From Cloeon dipterum (taxonomy: Eukaryota; Arthropoda; Insecta; Ephemeroptera; Baetidae): a stretch of 64,000 nucleotides of DNA. The translations under genes were made by a program, and so were the position numbers. The stretch spans positions 2,098,501-2,162,500 of the forward strand of contig NC_088787.1 in NCBI RefSeq assembly GCF_949628265.1, given 5' to 3'. Each line of letters opens with the position of its first letter. Position 1 is the stretch's first letter. The notes beneath the pieces were generated by a model, which was not told the origin of the DNA, did no database searches, and saw only the letters and a program-made list of their open reading frames with translations. Positions 24,890 through 36,480 of this stretch are shown here, one piece after another.

Positions 24890-25380
24890 ACGCGCAGATA
24901 TGGCGGCTGGTAATATGTATATAGTACGGCGAGAAAGTTGTTTTTTTCTAACCTAACAGCTGATTAGACCGTTTGATGGCACATCATGCCAATGGAAGTG
25001 TAACAAAATACGCGGGAATGACATTATTAGGTCGTCACGCCTCTTTTTCGACGCTTCTGATTGACCACTGGATTGTCTCCTTTTATTTCGACGCCATTTT
25101 GACTTCTGACTGGCGGGAACCAACACAGATCACAACCCAGTACCCCGGTGGGAATTATGACCGCGCAGATGGTTTTAATTTGGTTCACGCATGCGCAGTG
25201 ATGAGTTTCAGCCTCTCTGTGAGATTTAGAAGCGATCTGAACATACCGCGCATGTTTAAGATGCGCATAAGTGTGTCAGAATGAACGAATATTTAAACAA
25301 CTATAAATTTTGACGCCATATTGAGTTCTGACTGGCGAGAACCAACACCTCGAACACGGTGCGAAAAAATAAATTAAAAT
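24890..25380. mobile_element. MITE-like repeat, copy c, joined to gene-B-type 3' flank
   Basis: Begins like copies b and f (CTGATTAGACCGTTTGATGG), runs through GTAACAAAATACGCGGGAAT, CATGCGCAGTGATG and AAGCGATCTGAAC, and ends near the phrase CACCTCGAACACGGTGCG, which also occurs in the 3' flanks of genes B and C. The repeat and this flank thus have the same junction at three places. Confidence 0.65.
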
Positions 25381-25750
25381 TTTGTATATGCAACCTGTTT
25401 CTCTTTGAAGTCCTGCCGGTTGCATATCTATATACTTTTTTATTTTAGGTTTATATCTTTCAATAAAAATTCAAGGTGATGATTGCAAAATTTATCCATA
25501 TATTTAGGCTTAGATTTCTAAAGAAATTGGATGCAATTAAAAATTAATTAAGGCCCGGAAATTAAAATAGAATGTTTCAAATGCGAAACATTCGTGCGTT
25601 GTCAAGGTTTTAAAAAGCTGAGTTCATTTGTCTTCCTCCTTTACGAAACCATTCTGTTTGGATGGTTTCTCGTTGTGGTTAAGAGGTTCCGGCTCAGTAT
25701 CTGGAGCAGAGGCCGCCTGTGCCAGGTTAGCCCCAGCGAGCAGAGGGGTA
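25381..25750 (-). pseudogene. Remnant last exon and 3' flank of a tail-family gene
   Basis: 25381-25600 matches the 3' flank of gene B (36.48-36.72 kb). 25600-25745 matches, on the minus strand, the end of the repeated exons of gene A: it reads ANLAQAASAPDTEPEPLN and then a lysine-rich end. Beyond 25750 homology stops and minisatellite sequence begins. This looks like the original final exon of gene A, now cut off by 4.5 kb of inserted repeats. Confidence 0.65.
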
Positions 25751-25789
25751 ACCGCGGTCACTTTTCGGTCACCTGACGAAAGTTGAGCA

Positions 25790-26660
25790 AAGTGTGGTTT
25801 TGTGTTTCAGGCATGATCCTGATTCATGTTTCAGTGGAATTTTTTTGAAATTTTGCTTGGATCATGCAAATTTTGAGTGCCCAGTCTTGGGCACCCGATG
25901 GGCACCTTTCGGTTACCCGGAGCGGGCAGGGGGTCACTTGCGGTCACCTAACAAAATTAAAACTAAGGGTGATTTTGCATTTCAGGCATGATCCTGATTC
26001 ATGTTTCATTAAATTTTTGTCGAAATTTTGCTTGGATCACCGAAATTGCCAGTGCCCAGTCTTGGGCACCCATCGGGCACCATTCGGATACTCGGAGCGG
26101 GCAGGCGGTTAACTATGGTCACTTGCGGTCACCTAACAAAATTAAAGTTATGGATGGTTTCGCATTTCAGGCATGACCTTCAATCATTTTTTGCTGGAAT
26201 TTTTTGAAATTTTGCTTGGATCATGCAAATTTTGAGTGCCCAGTCTTGGGCAACCGATGGGCACCTTTCGGTTACCCGGAGCGGGCAGGGGGTCACTTGC
26301 GGTCACTTAACAAAATTTAAACTAAGGGTGGTTTTGCATTTCAGGCATGATCCTGAATCATGTTTCATCGGATTTTTTTTCGAAATTTAGCTCGGATAAC
26401 CGAAATTGCCAGTGCCCAGTCTTGGGCATCCATCGGGCACCTTTCGGATACTCAGAGTGGGCAGGCGGTTAACTATGGTCACTTTGCGGTCACCGAAAAA
26501 AAATTAAACTAAGGGCGGTTTTGCATTTCAGGCATGACCCTGAACCTGGCTTGGTTGGAATTTTTTATATTTGGCTGGGATACCTAAAATTGCCAGTGCC
26601 CAGTCGTGGGCAACCATCGGGCAGCTTTCGGGTAGCTCGGATCGGATAACGGCGGTGTGA
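25790..26660. repeat. Tandem repeat, unit about 180 bp, five copies
   Basis: Units begin near 25808, 25985, 26170, 26344 and 26534. Each has TTTCAGGCATGA near its start, then GAAATTTTGCTTGGAT, GTGCCCAGTCTTGGGCA and a GGGCACC/GGTTACC-rich end with GGTCACTTGCGGTCACC. Copies alternate slightly between two versions, hinting at a two-unit duplication step. Confidence 0.85.
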
Positions 26661-27248
26661 CCGGATCATGAACTGTGTTCGTAAAATTTTGGGCACAGAA
26701 AAAAATATTGTTTTGGTTATTGTTAGGATTGAAAAATAAATTTTTTATGCACTTTAATATGATTGCTAAAAAGGGGCAACTTTTGGTTACCCAATGGTTA
26801 ACCGATGCGCGGGCACTATTTTCTTTTACCCTCAAATTTTGTCAGATTTTCGTCACCACAAGTTTTAACTTGTTTTGGAAAATATTTTTGTAAAAGTAGT
26901 AAAATTACACAAATAAATAAAAAAAAAACTTTGATAACCAAAATGGGTTAACCAATGGGCAACCAATGAGCAACCTAAAATAACCACCGTAAATTCTTGA
27001 GTCCTGAGAAAAAATTATTTTTTAGAAATTTATTTGGTTATAACACTAATTAGCATTTGAAACTCTTTAAATTAACTCGTTTTGAGCACTTATTCATGCT
27101 CAGATGCTCAGCATTATCGCGCGCGTTTCTATGTTACTCGTCAACCGCGCGTGTGGCGCCACTGTCGGCAGCAGCACCAGCTGCGGCTGCCTCTGGCTCA
27201 CTGCTCACTGTCAGAGACTAAAAACAAGCATGATGGTTGAGGCGCGCT
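26661..27248. other. Repeat-degenerate spacer
   Basis: AT-rich sequence with scattered GGTTACCCA and GGGCAAC words that look like decayed minisatellite. A GC-rich patch at 27115-27190 precedes the possible small gene. Confidence 0.35.
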
Positions 27249-27789
27249 ATGATTGCATCATCATTTTTAGCCGAGAATTTCGCCCTGATTTCGGATGCAT
27301 TTCGGCAAATCTACAACATCAACAGATACATGGACGGATGGTCGATGTTCCTGATATTCCGAAAGGTAAGGGTATCATTGAATTTACTTAGATTGGGGGC
27401 TACAAAAATACGCGCGCGGACACTGACTTCAAAATATTCATTTTAAATTGCTTTTTAATCAATCCTGTGTGTCAGCAGGCTTCTACCGCATCCCGCCCTG
27501 ATGTCCTGGTTGGGAATAGCTGCCTATACACGATGGCCATCCGGTTATAAACTGGAAAACTTAACTAAACATCGCCCGCAGATTATCCAGGTATGTAGTT
27601 GAATACATGGCAAAATTAATGAGTAGAAAATTGTTACTTTTTATTTTATTTTGTAGAGTTGTGTGCTGTTGGTTCGATTTGCTTTTGCTACCGACATGGA
27701 ATGCGCTGGGACTATGAACTCCTGCAGAGATGAAAAGCAACGAACCCACATGTTTTTGCAGGAAGCGCGCTGGACGACATTGGTATAGG
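27249..27789 (+). CDS. Possible small three-exon gene, unknown
   Basis: A frame from ATG 27249 reads MIASSFLAENFALISDAFRQ and 19 more residues to a good donor (AAAG/GTAAGG at 27365). A second block with acceptor at about 27478 and donor at 27590 has an open frame with PALMSWLGIAAYTRWPSGYK. A third block from about 27657 is open to a stop at 27789 and includes FAFATDMECAGTMNSCRDEK. Blocks 2 and 3 join in frame, but block 1 does not join block 2 in that frame with the sites I can see. No family recognised. Signal borders are good but the gene model is uncertain. Confidence 0.25.
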
Positions 27790-28655
27790 GATATTTTGTG
27801 GTAATCTTTGTATGTTTAATGGCTATATTTTATGATAAATTTTGTGTTTATACCTTGAAAATTAATTTAAACAAAGTTCAATTTGCTGCTTAAATACTTC
27901 AACTTTCTATTGTTATGTTTGTAACAACTATAATAATATCCCATAACTATTTTTGTGTTTTGTGATTTAGTTTGGGATTGCGGCATATTTTTTAGTTTAA
28001 GTTGGCTTCCTCTTGAAGAAGATTTTAGTATAATTTCCAAGACAGTTAACTATTGTGGCAACTAAAATTTAAAATCAATTACTTATTGTCAGATAATCAT
28101 CGTGGGTTTAAAGTTAAAAATTGCAAAAGCCTTAAAGTTTTGAAATCAAAAACAACAGATGAGCCACCACATACTGATTTTAATTGCACTGTGGTTTTTA
28201 TTAAATACTGTTACCGTGCCTTCTTGACTGAAAATAATTAATTTTAATTTGCTGAAAACCATAACCAGTTCAACCAATTACACTAAAACCATCAACAGAT
28301 TGAAAATATATATAATCAGGTTTAAACAATGGATGGTTTTGGTTTCCAGCACATCAAATAGAATTATTTTAAGGGTTGAATGCACAGCATCAGGAATCTT
28401 ATTAAAATCAAAAGTAACAGCTGGCAGCCAAGGGGAATTCACAGCTTCTGGTGAACTCGTACAATTTATATAATCATCCAACATTATTTTTGCTTTGTTG
28501 CTGCATCACCTCATAAATTAATGTGTTATTATAGTTTTATTAACTTGTAAGTGTGCAGTTCTTCAAAGTCTATTGTACTTGATTTTTGGTTTTGAAAAAT
28601 TGTTCTTTACATTATTTATTAATTTATTTATTATTTGTTTTTGCTTATTCTGTTA
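27790..28655. other. AT-rich spacer
   Basis: No gene recognised. A few words (TTTTGGTTTCCAGCACATCA near 28340) resemble the foldback family of 43.04 kb. Confidence 0.35.
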
Positions 28656-29818
28656 TTGAAGGTGGAATGTAACTTAACTGTATTGAGGTATCACCTTGCA
28701 ATTTTCGCTGCCAAACCCAGATTTCGATCCTGAAAAACTTATTTTTCCATAAATTTGCAATTTGAAGGTCAAGGTCACCTTTCTCGACCTTAAGGGATGG
28801 TGGCCTCCTTAGATTTTTCAGGGTCCAAGCCTGAAATGTAGCCCGTGAAAATCTGAACAAGCAGTTCAAGTTTCAGAGGTGCAAAAATAGTTTGCTATAA
28901 TTTGAAAAATAAAGTTTGAATTAGGCTCGATGCCGCTCAATCGAGCACGGCCTTTAGTCGGCGAGTTCACCTATCATTTGTCGATAATATTTTTACCAAT
29001 TCCATTTGATTAGGCACAACAAGAGGACCAAGAATTGACATAGTAAGGTCAAAATCGACCTTCAGGGTCTGACCCTGACCAGACCCTGAGATAATAATTT
29101 AGAAAATGTCCAATTTCATCAAGAATGGTGTCTTTTTATAGGTTTTCGCCGCTGCACAGCTCAAATATTCAGCCAAAACTGCCGAATGACAATCCTGAAA
29201 CCGGTTCTTTAAATAATTGTGGAAGCTATTAATCCTGACGTGATGTTAATTGTTGTTAAAATTGAAAATCGGCAGTTTTGGCTTTATATTAGAGCTGCAT
29301 AGCCTATGGAAAGACACTAAGTTTGATGAAATTGAGTTTTTTTAAATTTTTATCTCAGGGTCTCGTCAGGCACAGACCCTGAAGGTCGATTTCAACCTTA
29401 CTATGTCAACCCTGGGCCCTCTTCTTGTGTCTAATCTAATGGTATATGTAAAAATAGTCTCGACAAATGATAAGTGAACTCGAAGACTAAAGGCATGCTC
29501 GACCGAGCGGCCTCGAGCAGGTTTTTAATTTTCAAATTAAAATATGCAGCAAAACTATTGTTGCACCTTTGAAACTTGGTGAGCTTGTGCAGAATTTCAA
29601 GGGCTACAATTCAGCCCTGAACCCCAAAAAGATCTAAGGGTTGTATCATCCCTTGATTTTTAATTTTTGAGTAAAGGTCGCAAAAGGTGACCTTCAATTT
29701 TGCCCTGCGAATTTTTTGTAGGTTGATAAGTTGTTCATGGTAGAAAACTAGGATAGACAATGAAAATTTCAAGGTGATAACTTAACCCAGTAAAGAGTTA
29801 CATTCCACCCTTCATTCA
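28656..29818. mobile_element. Foldback element, about 1.15 kb, with long inverted arms
   Basis: The outer ends GGTGGAATGTAAC (28661) and GTTACATTCCACC (to about 29811) are inverted copies. Matching continues almost to a centre near 29.23 kb: CTCAATCGAGCACG with its counterpart near 29500, GGTCTGACCCTGA with one near 29370, and AAACTGCCGA near the middle. Each arm is about 550 bp and diverged. There is no transposase frame. It looks like a foldback-type or long-TIR non-autonomous DNA transposon; a target duplication was not clear. Confidence 0.75.
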
Positions 29819-29929
29819 CATTATTTGATTTTCGGGGATTTTTAAAAATAGGGATCTTTAAATTTGATGTATAAAATGTATTAATTAATTGTACACTTTA
29901 ATTGTTGTATGAATATCATCCAATAAAAG

Positions 29930-30420
29930 TGCTGCCCATCTAGCTGCCCACTGAAGGTAACCGCAGGCGGGCACCAAATGGTTACCTTTTGGCTACCTCT
30001 TACCTTGGGCTGTCATTTTGCGCTATACTGAAATTTATCTTTTTAATGGACAGAGTCAATTGACCTGCCACCAGTGCCACCTGACAGCCCTAGATAAAAG
30101 GTAGCCAAAAGGTAACCAATGGCTGCCCACTGGTGGTAACCTCAGCCGGGCACCCGATGGTTAGCTTTTGGTCAACGAATTTTATCGGCCTCTCATTTAT
30201 TACGCTTCCTGAATTCAGGTATACCTTTAATGTACATAAAAGGAGATTCTATGAAAGGTCATTTAATGGGTGCCCATTTGGTGCCCGAATTCTGGGCATG
30301 ACCACTCGCGGGTGCCCGAAGGGTTGGACATGCGGTATAACCAATGGGTGCCCATCTGGGTGCCCACGGGGGGTAGCCGGGTGACCGAACGCGGGCACCC
30401 AATGGGCACCTTTTGGTTGA
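29930..30420. repeat. GGGCACC/GGTAACC-rich minisatellite
   Basis: Degenerate repeats of GGGCACC(A/C)AATGG and GGTTACCTTTTGG. Related in word content to the 25.79-26.66 kb array. The last exon of gene A reads into its right end. Confidence 0.65.
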
Positions 30421-33400
30421 CTTTTTTCTCGGTGGGGCCCTCGGAGGGCTGCTCATTTTCGGCAGATCAGGAGGCAGAGGGGCCGGCGCGGCAGGGGCAA
30501 CATTGCTGTCGTCCATTTCCGCGTTCTCGTCGTTCCTTTTTGCTGGTAAAGCGGGGCTCAATGGTACGTTGTCGTTGTTGCTTTCGGCGGGTTGCAATGG
30601 AAGGATGGCGCCGTCATTAGCTGGCTCTGCGGGTGCATCTGGGATTTCTTGGCCCACTCCTGATGATTCCGGCTCAACAACTGGAACAGAGGCCAGGTTA
30701 GCCCTCGGAAGGCTTGGTAAAATGGGGCGCATTGGAAGGTAGATATCTTCGTTCGTCCCGGCGGGTTGCAATGGTAGGTTGGCGCTGTCGCCGTCATTTG
30801 CGGGAGCAGCTTGGATTTCTAGGGACACGCCTGACCAATCGATGTTGACGGCAGACATTTCCTGAAATTTGATGCAGTTAGAAATTTATTTAGGCGTGGA
30901 ACTTAAAATTGAATGATTCAAATGCAAAACATGCGCGTTGTCTAGGTTCTAAAGGCGAGAGTTTGTTCTTCTTTCTCACTTACCATACCATCCTGGCTTG
31001 GTGATCCCACGTTTACGTTGCAAGGTTCCGGCCAAGCGACTGGAGCAACGGCCGCCTGAGCCAGGCGCTCAGCACTGTTTGCCCTCGCTAGTAAAGGTGA
31101 GCGCATTTCCACGTACACGCACTCCCCTGCGGGCGCAGCAGGGATATCTTGGCCCACGTCTGAATTTTCCGGCCTAACAACTGGACCAGAGGCCAGTCTA
31201 GTCCTCGGAAGGCTTGGTGAAATGGGGCGCATTGGAAAGTAGAGATCGTCATTTGTTCCAGCGGGTTGCAATGGAAGGTTGGCGCCGTCATTTGCTGGCT
31301 CTGCGGGCGCAGCTCGGATTTCTTGGCCTACTTCTGATGATTCCGGCTCAACAACTGGACCAGAGGCCAGGTTAGCCCTCGGAAGGCTTGGCAAAATAGG
31401 GCGCATTGGAAGGTAGATATCTTCGTTCGTTCCGGCGCGCTGCAATGAAAGGTTGGCGCCGTCGCCGTCATTTGCGGGAGCAGCTTGGATTTCTAGGGAC
31501 ACGCCTGACCAATCGATGTTGACGGCGGACATTTCCTGAAATTGGATGCAGTTAGAAATTTATTTAGGCGTGGAACTTAAAATTGAATGTTTCGAATGCA
31601 AAACATTCGCGTTTTCTAGGTTTTAAAGCAGAGTTTGTTCTTCTTTCTCACTTACCATACCATCCTGGCTTGGTGATCCCACGTTTACGTTGCAAGGTTC
31701 CGGCCAAGCGACTGGAGCAGCGGCCGCCTGTGCCAGGTGCTCGGCACTGTTTTCCCCCGCTTGTAAAGGTGAGCGCATTTCCACGTACACGCACTCTGCG
31801 GGCGCAGCTGGGATTTCTAGGCCCACACCTGAAGATTCCTGCTCAGCAACTGGTCGAGAGGCCAGTCTAGCCCTCGGAAGGCTTGGTGAAATGGGGCGCA
31901 TTGGAAGGTAGAGATCTTCGTTTGTTCCAGCGGGTTGCAATGAAAGGTTGGTGCCGTCATTAGCTGGCTCTGCGGGCGCAGCTGGGATTTCTTGGCACAC
32001 TCCTGACGATTCCTGCTCAACAACTGGACCAGAGGCCCGGTTAGCCGTTGGAAGGCTCGGTAAAATTTGGCGCATTGGAAGGTAGAGATCGTCGTTCGTT
32101 CCGGCGGGTTGCAATGGAAGGTTGGCGCCGTCGCCGTCATTTGCGGGAGCAGCTTGGATTTCTAGGGACACGCCTGACCAATCGATGTTGACGGTGGACA
32201 TTTCCTGAAATTGGATGCAATTGAAAATTAATGTTGCCGTGGAACTTAAAATTGAATGATTCAAATGCAAAACATGCGCGTTGTCTAGGTTCTAAAGGCG
32301 AGTTTGTTCTTATTCTCACTTACCAAACCATCCTGGCTTGGTGATCCCACGTTTACGTTGCAAGGTTCCGGCCAAGCGACTGGAGCAACGGCTGCCTGGG
32401 CCAGGCGCTCAGCACTGTTTTCCCTCTCTAGTAAAGGTGAGCGCATTTCCACGTACACGTACTCTGCGGGCGCAGCTGGGATTTCTTGGCTCACGCCTGA
32501 ATTTTCCGGCCTAACAACTGGTCGAGAGGCCCGGTTAGCCGTTGGAAGGCTCGGTAAAATTGGGCGCATTGGAAGGTAGAGATCGTCGTTCGTTCCGGCG
32601 GGTTGCAATGGAAGGTTGGCGCCGTTACCGTTATTTGCGGGAGCAGCTACTATTTCTAGGTACACGCATGACGACTCGTTGTTGACGGCGGCCATTTCCT
32701 GAAATTGGATGCAATGAGAAATTAATTTTGGCACGTAAATTAACATTGAATGTTTCAAATGCAAAACATTCACGTTGTCTAGGTTTTAAAGCCGAGTTTG
32801 TTCGTCTTTCTCACTTACCAAACCATCCTGGCTGGGTGCTGTCTCGATGTGGCTAAGACGTTCCGACCCAGCGACTGGAGCAGCAGCCGCCTGTGCCAGG
32901 TGCTCGGCACTGTTTTCCCCCGCTTGTAAAGGTGATCGCATTTCCACGTACACGTACTCCTTCTCTGCGGGCGCAACTGGGATTTCTTGGCCCACGCTTG
33001 AATTTTCCGGCTCAGTAACTAGACCAGAGGCCGGCTGTGCCAGATTAGCCATCGGAAGGCTGCCAATTTTTGGCAGATCAGGAGGCAAAGGGGCCGGCTC
33101 GGCAGGGGCAACATTGCTGTCGTCCAAATCCACGTTTTCTTCGTTCCTTTTTGGTGGTAAGGCGGGTAAAATTTCGGCGTACACGACGTTCCTTTCGGCG
33201 GGTTGCAATGGAAGCAGGTTGACGCCGTCGCCGTCATTTGCGGGAGCAGCTTGGATTTCTAGGGACACGCCTGACCAATCGATGTTGACGGCAGACATTT
33301 CCTGAAATTGGATGCAGTTAGAAATTTATTTAGGCGTGGAAATTAAAATTGAATGTTTCAAATGCAAAACGTGCGCGTTGTCTAGGTTTTAAAGCAGATT

Positions 33401-35040
33401 TTTTTCGTCTTTCTCACTTACCAAACTATCCTGGCTTGTTGATCCCACGTTTACGTTGCAAGGTTCCGGCCAAGCGACTGGAGCAGCGGCCGACTGTGCC
33501 AGGCGCTCAGCACTGTTTTCCCCCGCTAGTAAAGGTGAGCGCATTTCCACGTACACGCACTCTGCGGGCGCAGCTGGGATTTCTAGGCCCACACCTGAAG
33601 ATTCCTGCTCAGCAACTGAACCAGAGGCCAGGTTAGCCCTCGGAAGGCTGCCAATTTTTGGCAAATCAAAAGGCAGAGGGGCCGGCTCGGCATGGGCAAC
33701 ATTGCTGTCATCCATTTCCGCGTGCACGACGTTCCTTGCTGGTAAAGCGGGGCTCAATAGAACGTTATTGTCGTTCGCTCCGGCGGGTTGCAATGGAAGG
33801 TTGGCGCTGTCGCTGTCATTTGCGTGCGCAGCTGGGATTTCTAGGTACACGATTGACGACTCGATGTTGACGGTGGACATATTCTGAAATTGGATGTGAG
33901 ATTAAAAATTAATTTAGGCACTGATATTAAAATAGATTGTTTCAAATGCAAAATATTCGCGTTGTCTAGGTTTTAAAGCCTAGTTTGTTCTTCTTTCCCA
34001 CTTACCAAACCATCCTGGCTTGGTGAACCCACCTTTACGTTACAAGGTTCCGGCTCAGCGACTGGAGCAGCGGCTGCCTGTGCCAGGTGCTCGGCACTGT
34101 TTTCCCCCGCTCGTAAAGGTGTGTACATTTCGACGTACACGCACTCCCCTGCGGGTGCAGCTGGGACATCTTGGCACACGCCTGACGATTCCGGCTCAGC
34201 AACTGGACCAGAGGCCAGGCTAGCTCTCGGAAGGCTGCCAATTTTTGGCAGATCAAGAGGAAGAGGGGTTGGCTCGGCAGGGGCAACATTGCTGTCGTCC
34301 ATTTCCGCGTTCTCGTCGTTCCTTGCTGGTAACGCGGGTCTCAATAGAACGTGATAGAACGGGCCGTCGCCGTCATCTGGGATTTCTTGATACACGCCTG
34401 ACGAGTTGCTGGTTTTGCTGTCGTCATGTGTTGGCCCTTCGGATGCATTTGTGTTATTTAGGTCCACGTCTGTCGATTCGATGTTGACGACGACCACTTC
34501 CGGATCCTGGCCATGGTCCGCGTTCTCGTCGTTCCTTGTGGCTGGTAAAGCGGGGCGAATTTCAGCGTGCACGACGTTCCTTGCTGGTAAGGGGGGGCTC
34601 GATAGAACGTTATCGTTGTTCGCTCCGGTGGGTTGCAATGGAAGGTTGGCGCCGTCATTAGCTGGCTCTGCGGGTGCAGCTGGAAGTTCTTGGTACACGC
34701 CTGACGAGTTGCTGGTTTTGCTGTCGTCATGTGTCGGCCCTGCGGGTGCATTTGGGTTTTCTAGGTTCACGTCTGACGATTCGATGTTGACGACGGCCAT
34801 TTCCAGTTCCTGGCCATGGTGCGCGTTCTGGTTCGCAATCGAGTTGTTCTTCTTCGATTTGAGATAGAGCCAAATAATGATGAAGCCCAACAAGAGCACG
34901 ATGTAGATCAAAAGCAGATGGAGTTGGTCGAATTGGAAGCTTTTTTCCTGCTGCACCTCGGTCGGGGTTGCAATTTTGGTAGAGATACTGGTTCTGGATG
35001 GCACACGGTAGCGCTCCATTTCTCCGCTTCTCATACACAT
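30259..35040 (-). CDS. Tail-family gene A: one membrane segment and tandem tyrosine-motif exons (1352 aa)
   Basis: Seven exons on the minus strand: 35040-34006, 33883-33422, 33301-32819, 32698-32324, 32204-31656, 31535-30984 and 30861-30259. Every junction is phase 0, with near-identical donors (TTG or ATG, then GTAAGTG) and acceptors (TTTCAG/GAAATG). Exon 1 has a 39-residue N-terminus without signal peptide, a membrane segment at about residues 40-60 followed by KSKKNNS, and a long acidic, Pro/Ala/Asn-rich tail. Exons 2-7 are diverged copies of one unit that starts MS(A/T)VNI and includes AAPA, LPLQPAG and SPSQDG. Tyrosines lie in YVEM, YLPM, YFPM, YAEI, YLEI and YQEI; I count 12 YxxM motifs, the class bound by PI3-kinase SH2 domains once phosphorylated. 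The last exon ends in minisatellite-derived sequence. Likely a membrane-anchored docking protein; the role is inferred. Orientation in the membrane is inferred from the basic residues after the segment. Confidence 0.75.
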
Positions 35041-36330
35041 TCTCAATCCCTACAAACAAGTTTAATTGTAATATTCTGCTTTCCAAATTCGAAACAACTT
35101 GTCGTAAATTGCGGTGAAAATGTAAAACCGTTTTTTTTGGCGGTCTTTTTGGTGTCGACCAATCAAAAGGTTCCACGAAAACGCGGCAACCAATCATTAA
35201 TACTGTGGCGCTGCCGTCTCGATCTTTTTGGTGAACGCATCGTCATAATCAGCCAATCAGGAAGCCGCTCTTCCCCCCCCCCCCCTCTGATTGGTCGGTT
35301 GCATTCTTGTGGCACATTTTGATTGGTTTACCCAAAAACGACCAAAGTAACGGTTTTTACGTTTCCCTCGAATTTCAGCACGTTTTATCGAATATTTCGC
35401 TTACTTTGAAACCGATTTTGGCATATTGGCAAAGAAAATTTCCGGTTTTACATTTAAAAGGCAAAAATTCACACGTGTGAAAATAAATTAATATTTTAAA
35501 TTACTGAAATTTATCTGCGTGCCTTAATTCAGGGCCGATGGCTATTATAAGAGTGAAATATTGATAAGAAAGAACTTTGATATGCAATACTTTACCTTCA
35601 AAATGTAAAATTATAGCTGCGAAATATTCTGTAAGATTCGGAATCGCAGCGGTCGACGGAAACGTCCGGCCCTACTCAATGCTGAGCAACAATTGAAAAG
35701 ATAAGGAGAGTAAAGGTAGGAGATGCGAATAAACACACAGAGTCACCAAAAGAGGGGAAGGGGTGGGGGCGAACAACCAGCGAGCAAGCGACGTTCACCC
35801 CCACTCCTTCCCCTCTTTTGTCGACTCTGGCTGTTTATTCGCATCTCCTACCTTTACTCTCCTTATGAAAATTAAAAAGATGGGAAACGGGGATGAGATT
35901 GCGTAAACTCTACCTGGAAGGGATCAATCCATTGTATTTATTCAAAGAGAGAAATCTCTGCTATTTTAGGGAAAATTCCATAAATCCTTTCTGACCGATG
36001 CAACTGCTTCCTTATTCAAAAGGAATTTAGGAAAATAGCTCAGCTTCTTGGAATATATTATCTTTCTCTACACGAACAATAAAATTCAGAAATAATATAA
36101 AATATTTCGAATATTTATTTTGCTGGTATTAAATGAAGCACTTTTAGTGCGCGTCTTTCACTTGAACATTGATAATTGTATCCATTTTTTGTCTCTGTAT
36201 ATAATTTCCACGACAATGAAGACAGGCAATTAAATCCCAGGTTGTGTCAATCTTTTGTGTTTTTCTTTCCAGTTTTCAGCATTGCAGAACTTTGTCTTTT
36301 ATTTTTTCATTAAATTATGCTGCCTTGTGT
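35041..36330. repeat. 5' flank of gene A, copied upstream of genes B and C
   Basis: About 1.2 kb that recurs at 37.69-38.90 kb (same orientation) and 39.03-40.26 kb (inverted). Shared landmarks are TTTTATCGAATATTTCGCTT, ATGCAATACTTTACCTTC and ACTCAATGCTGAGCAACAAT. It should hold the promoter and an untranslated exon of this gene family. A run of about 12 C lies near 35272-35284. Confidence 0.75.
35699..35872. mobile_element. Foldback MITE, about 170 bp
   Basis: ATAAGGAGAGTAAAGGTAGG at the left is mirrored by CCTACCTTTACTCTCCTTAT at the right. The arms of about 70 bp are nearly perfect and surround a short loop. The matching places near 38.31 and 39.65 kb lack it, so it inserted after the flank was duplicated. 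Confidence 0.85.
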
Positions 36331-36334
36331 AGCT

Positions 36335-36480
36335 ATGTATAAGCACCAGCCGTTAATTGCTTAATATGCGCACAAATTTACTGCGCAGCTTCAAAATGGG
36401 CGAGTATTCAAAGAATTAGAAATTTCGATGCCATATTGACTTCTGACCGGCGGGAACCAACACCTGGAACACGGTGCGAA
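36335..36480. mobile_element. MITE-like repeat, copy d (partial)
   Basis: TGCGCACAAATTTACTGCGC, GACGCCATATTGACTTCTGACC-type sequence and GGCGGGAACCAACACC match other copies. It forms the left end of the large palindrome and mirrors copy e at the right end. Confidence 0.65.

Noticed and set aside
25790-26660. Tandem array as CRISPR
   Set aside because: Units of about 180 bp with no constant short repeat and unique spacers; the genome is eukaryotic.
30270-34870. Plus-strand frames of 90-170 codons opposite gene A
   Set aside because: They mirror the repeated minus-strand exons, and the minus strand has consistent splice borders, phase and a membrane segment.
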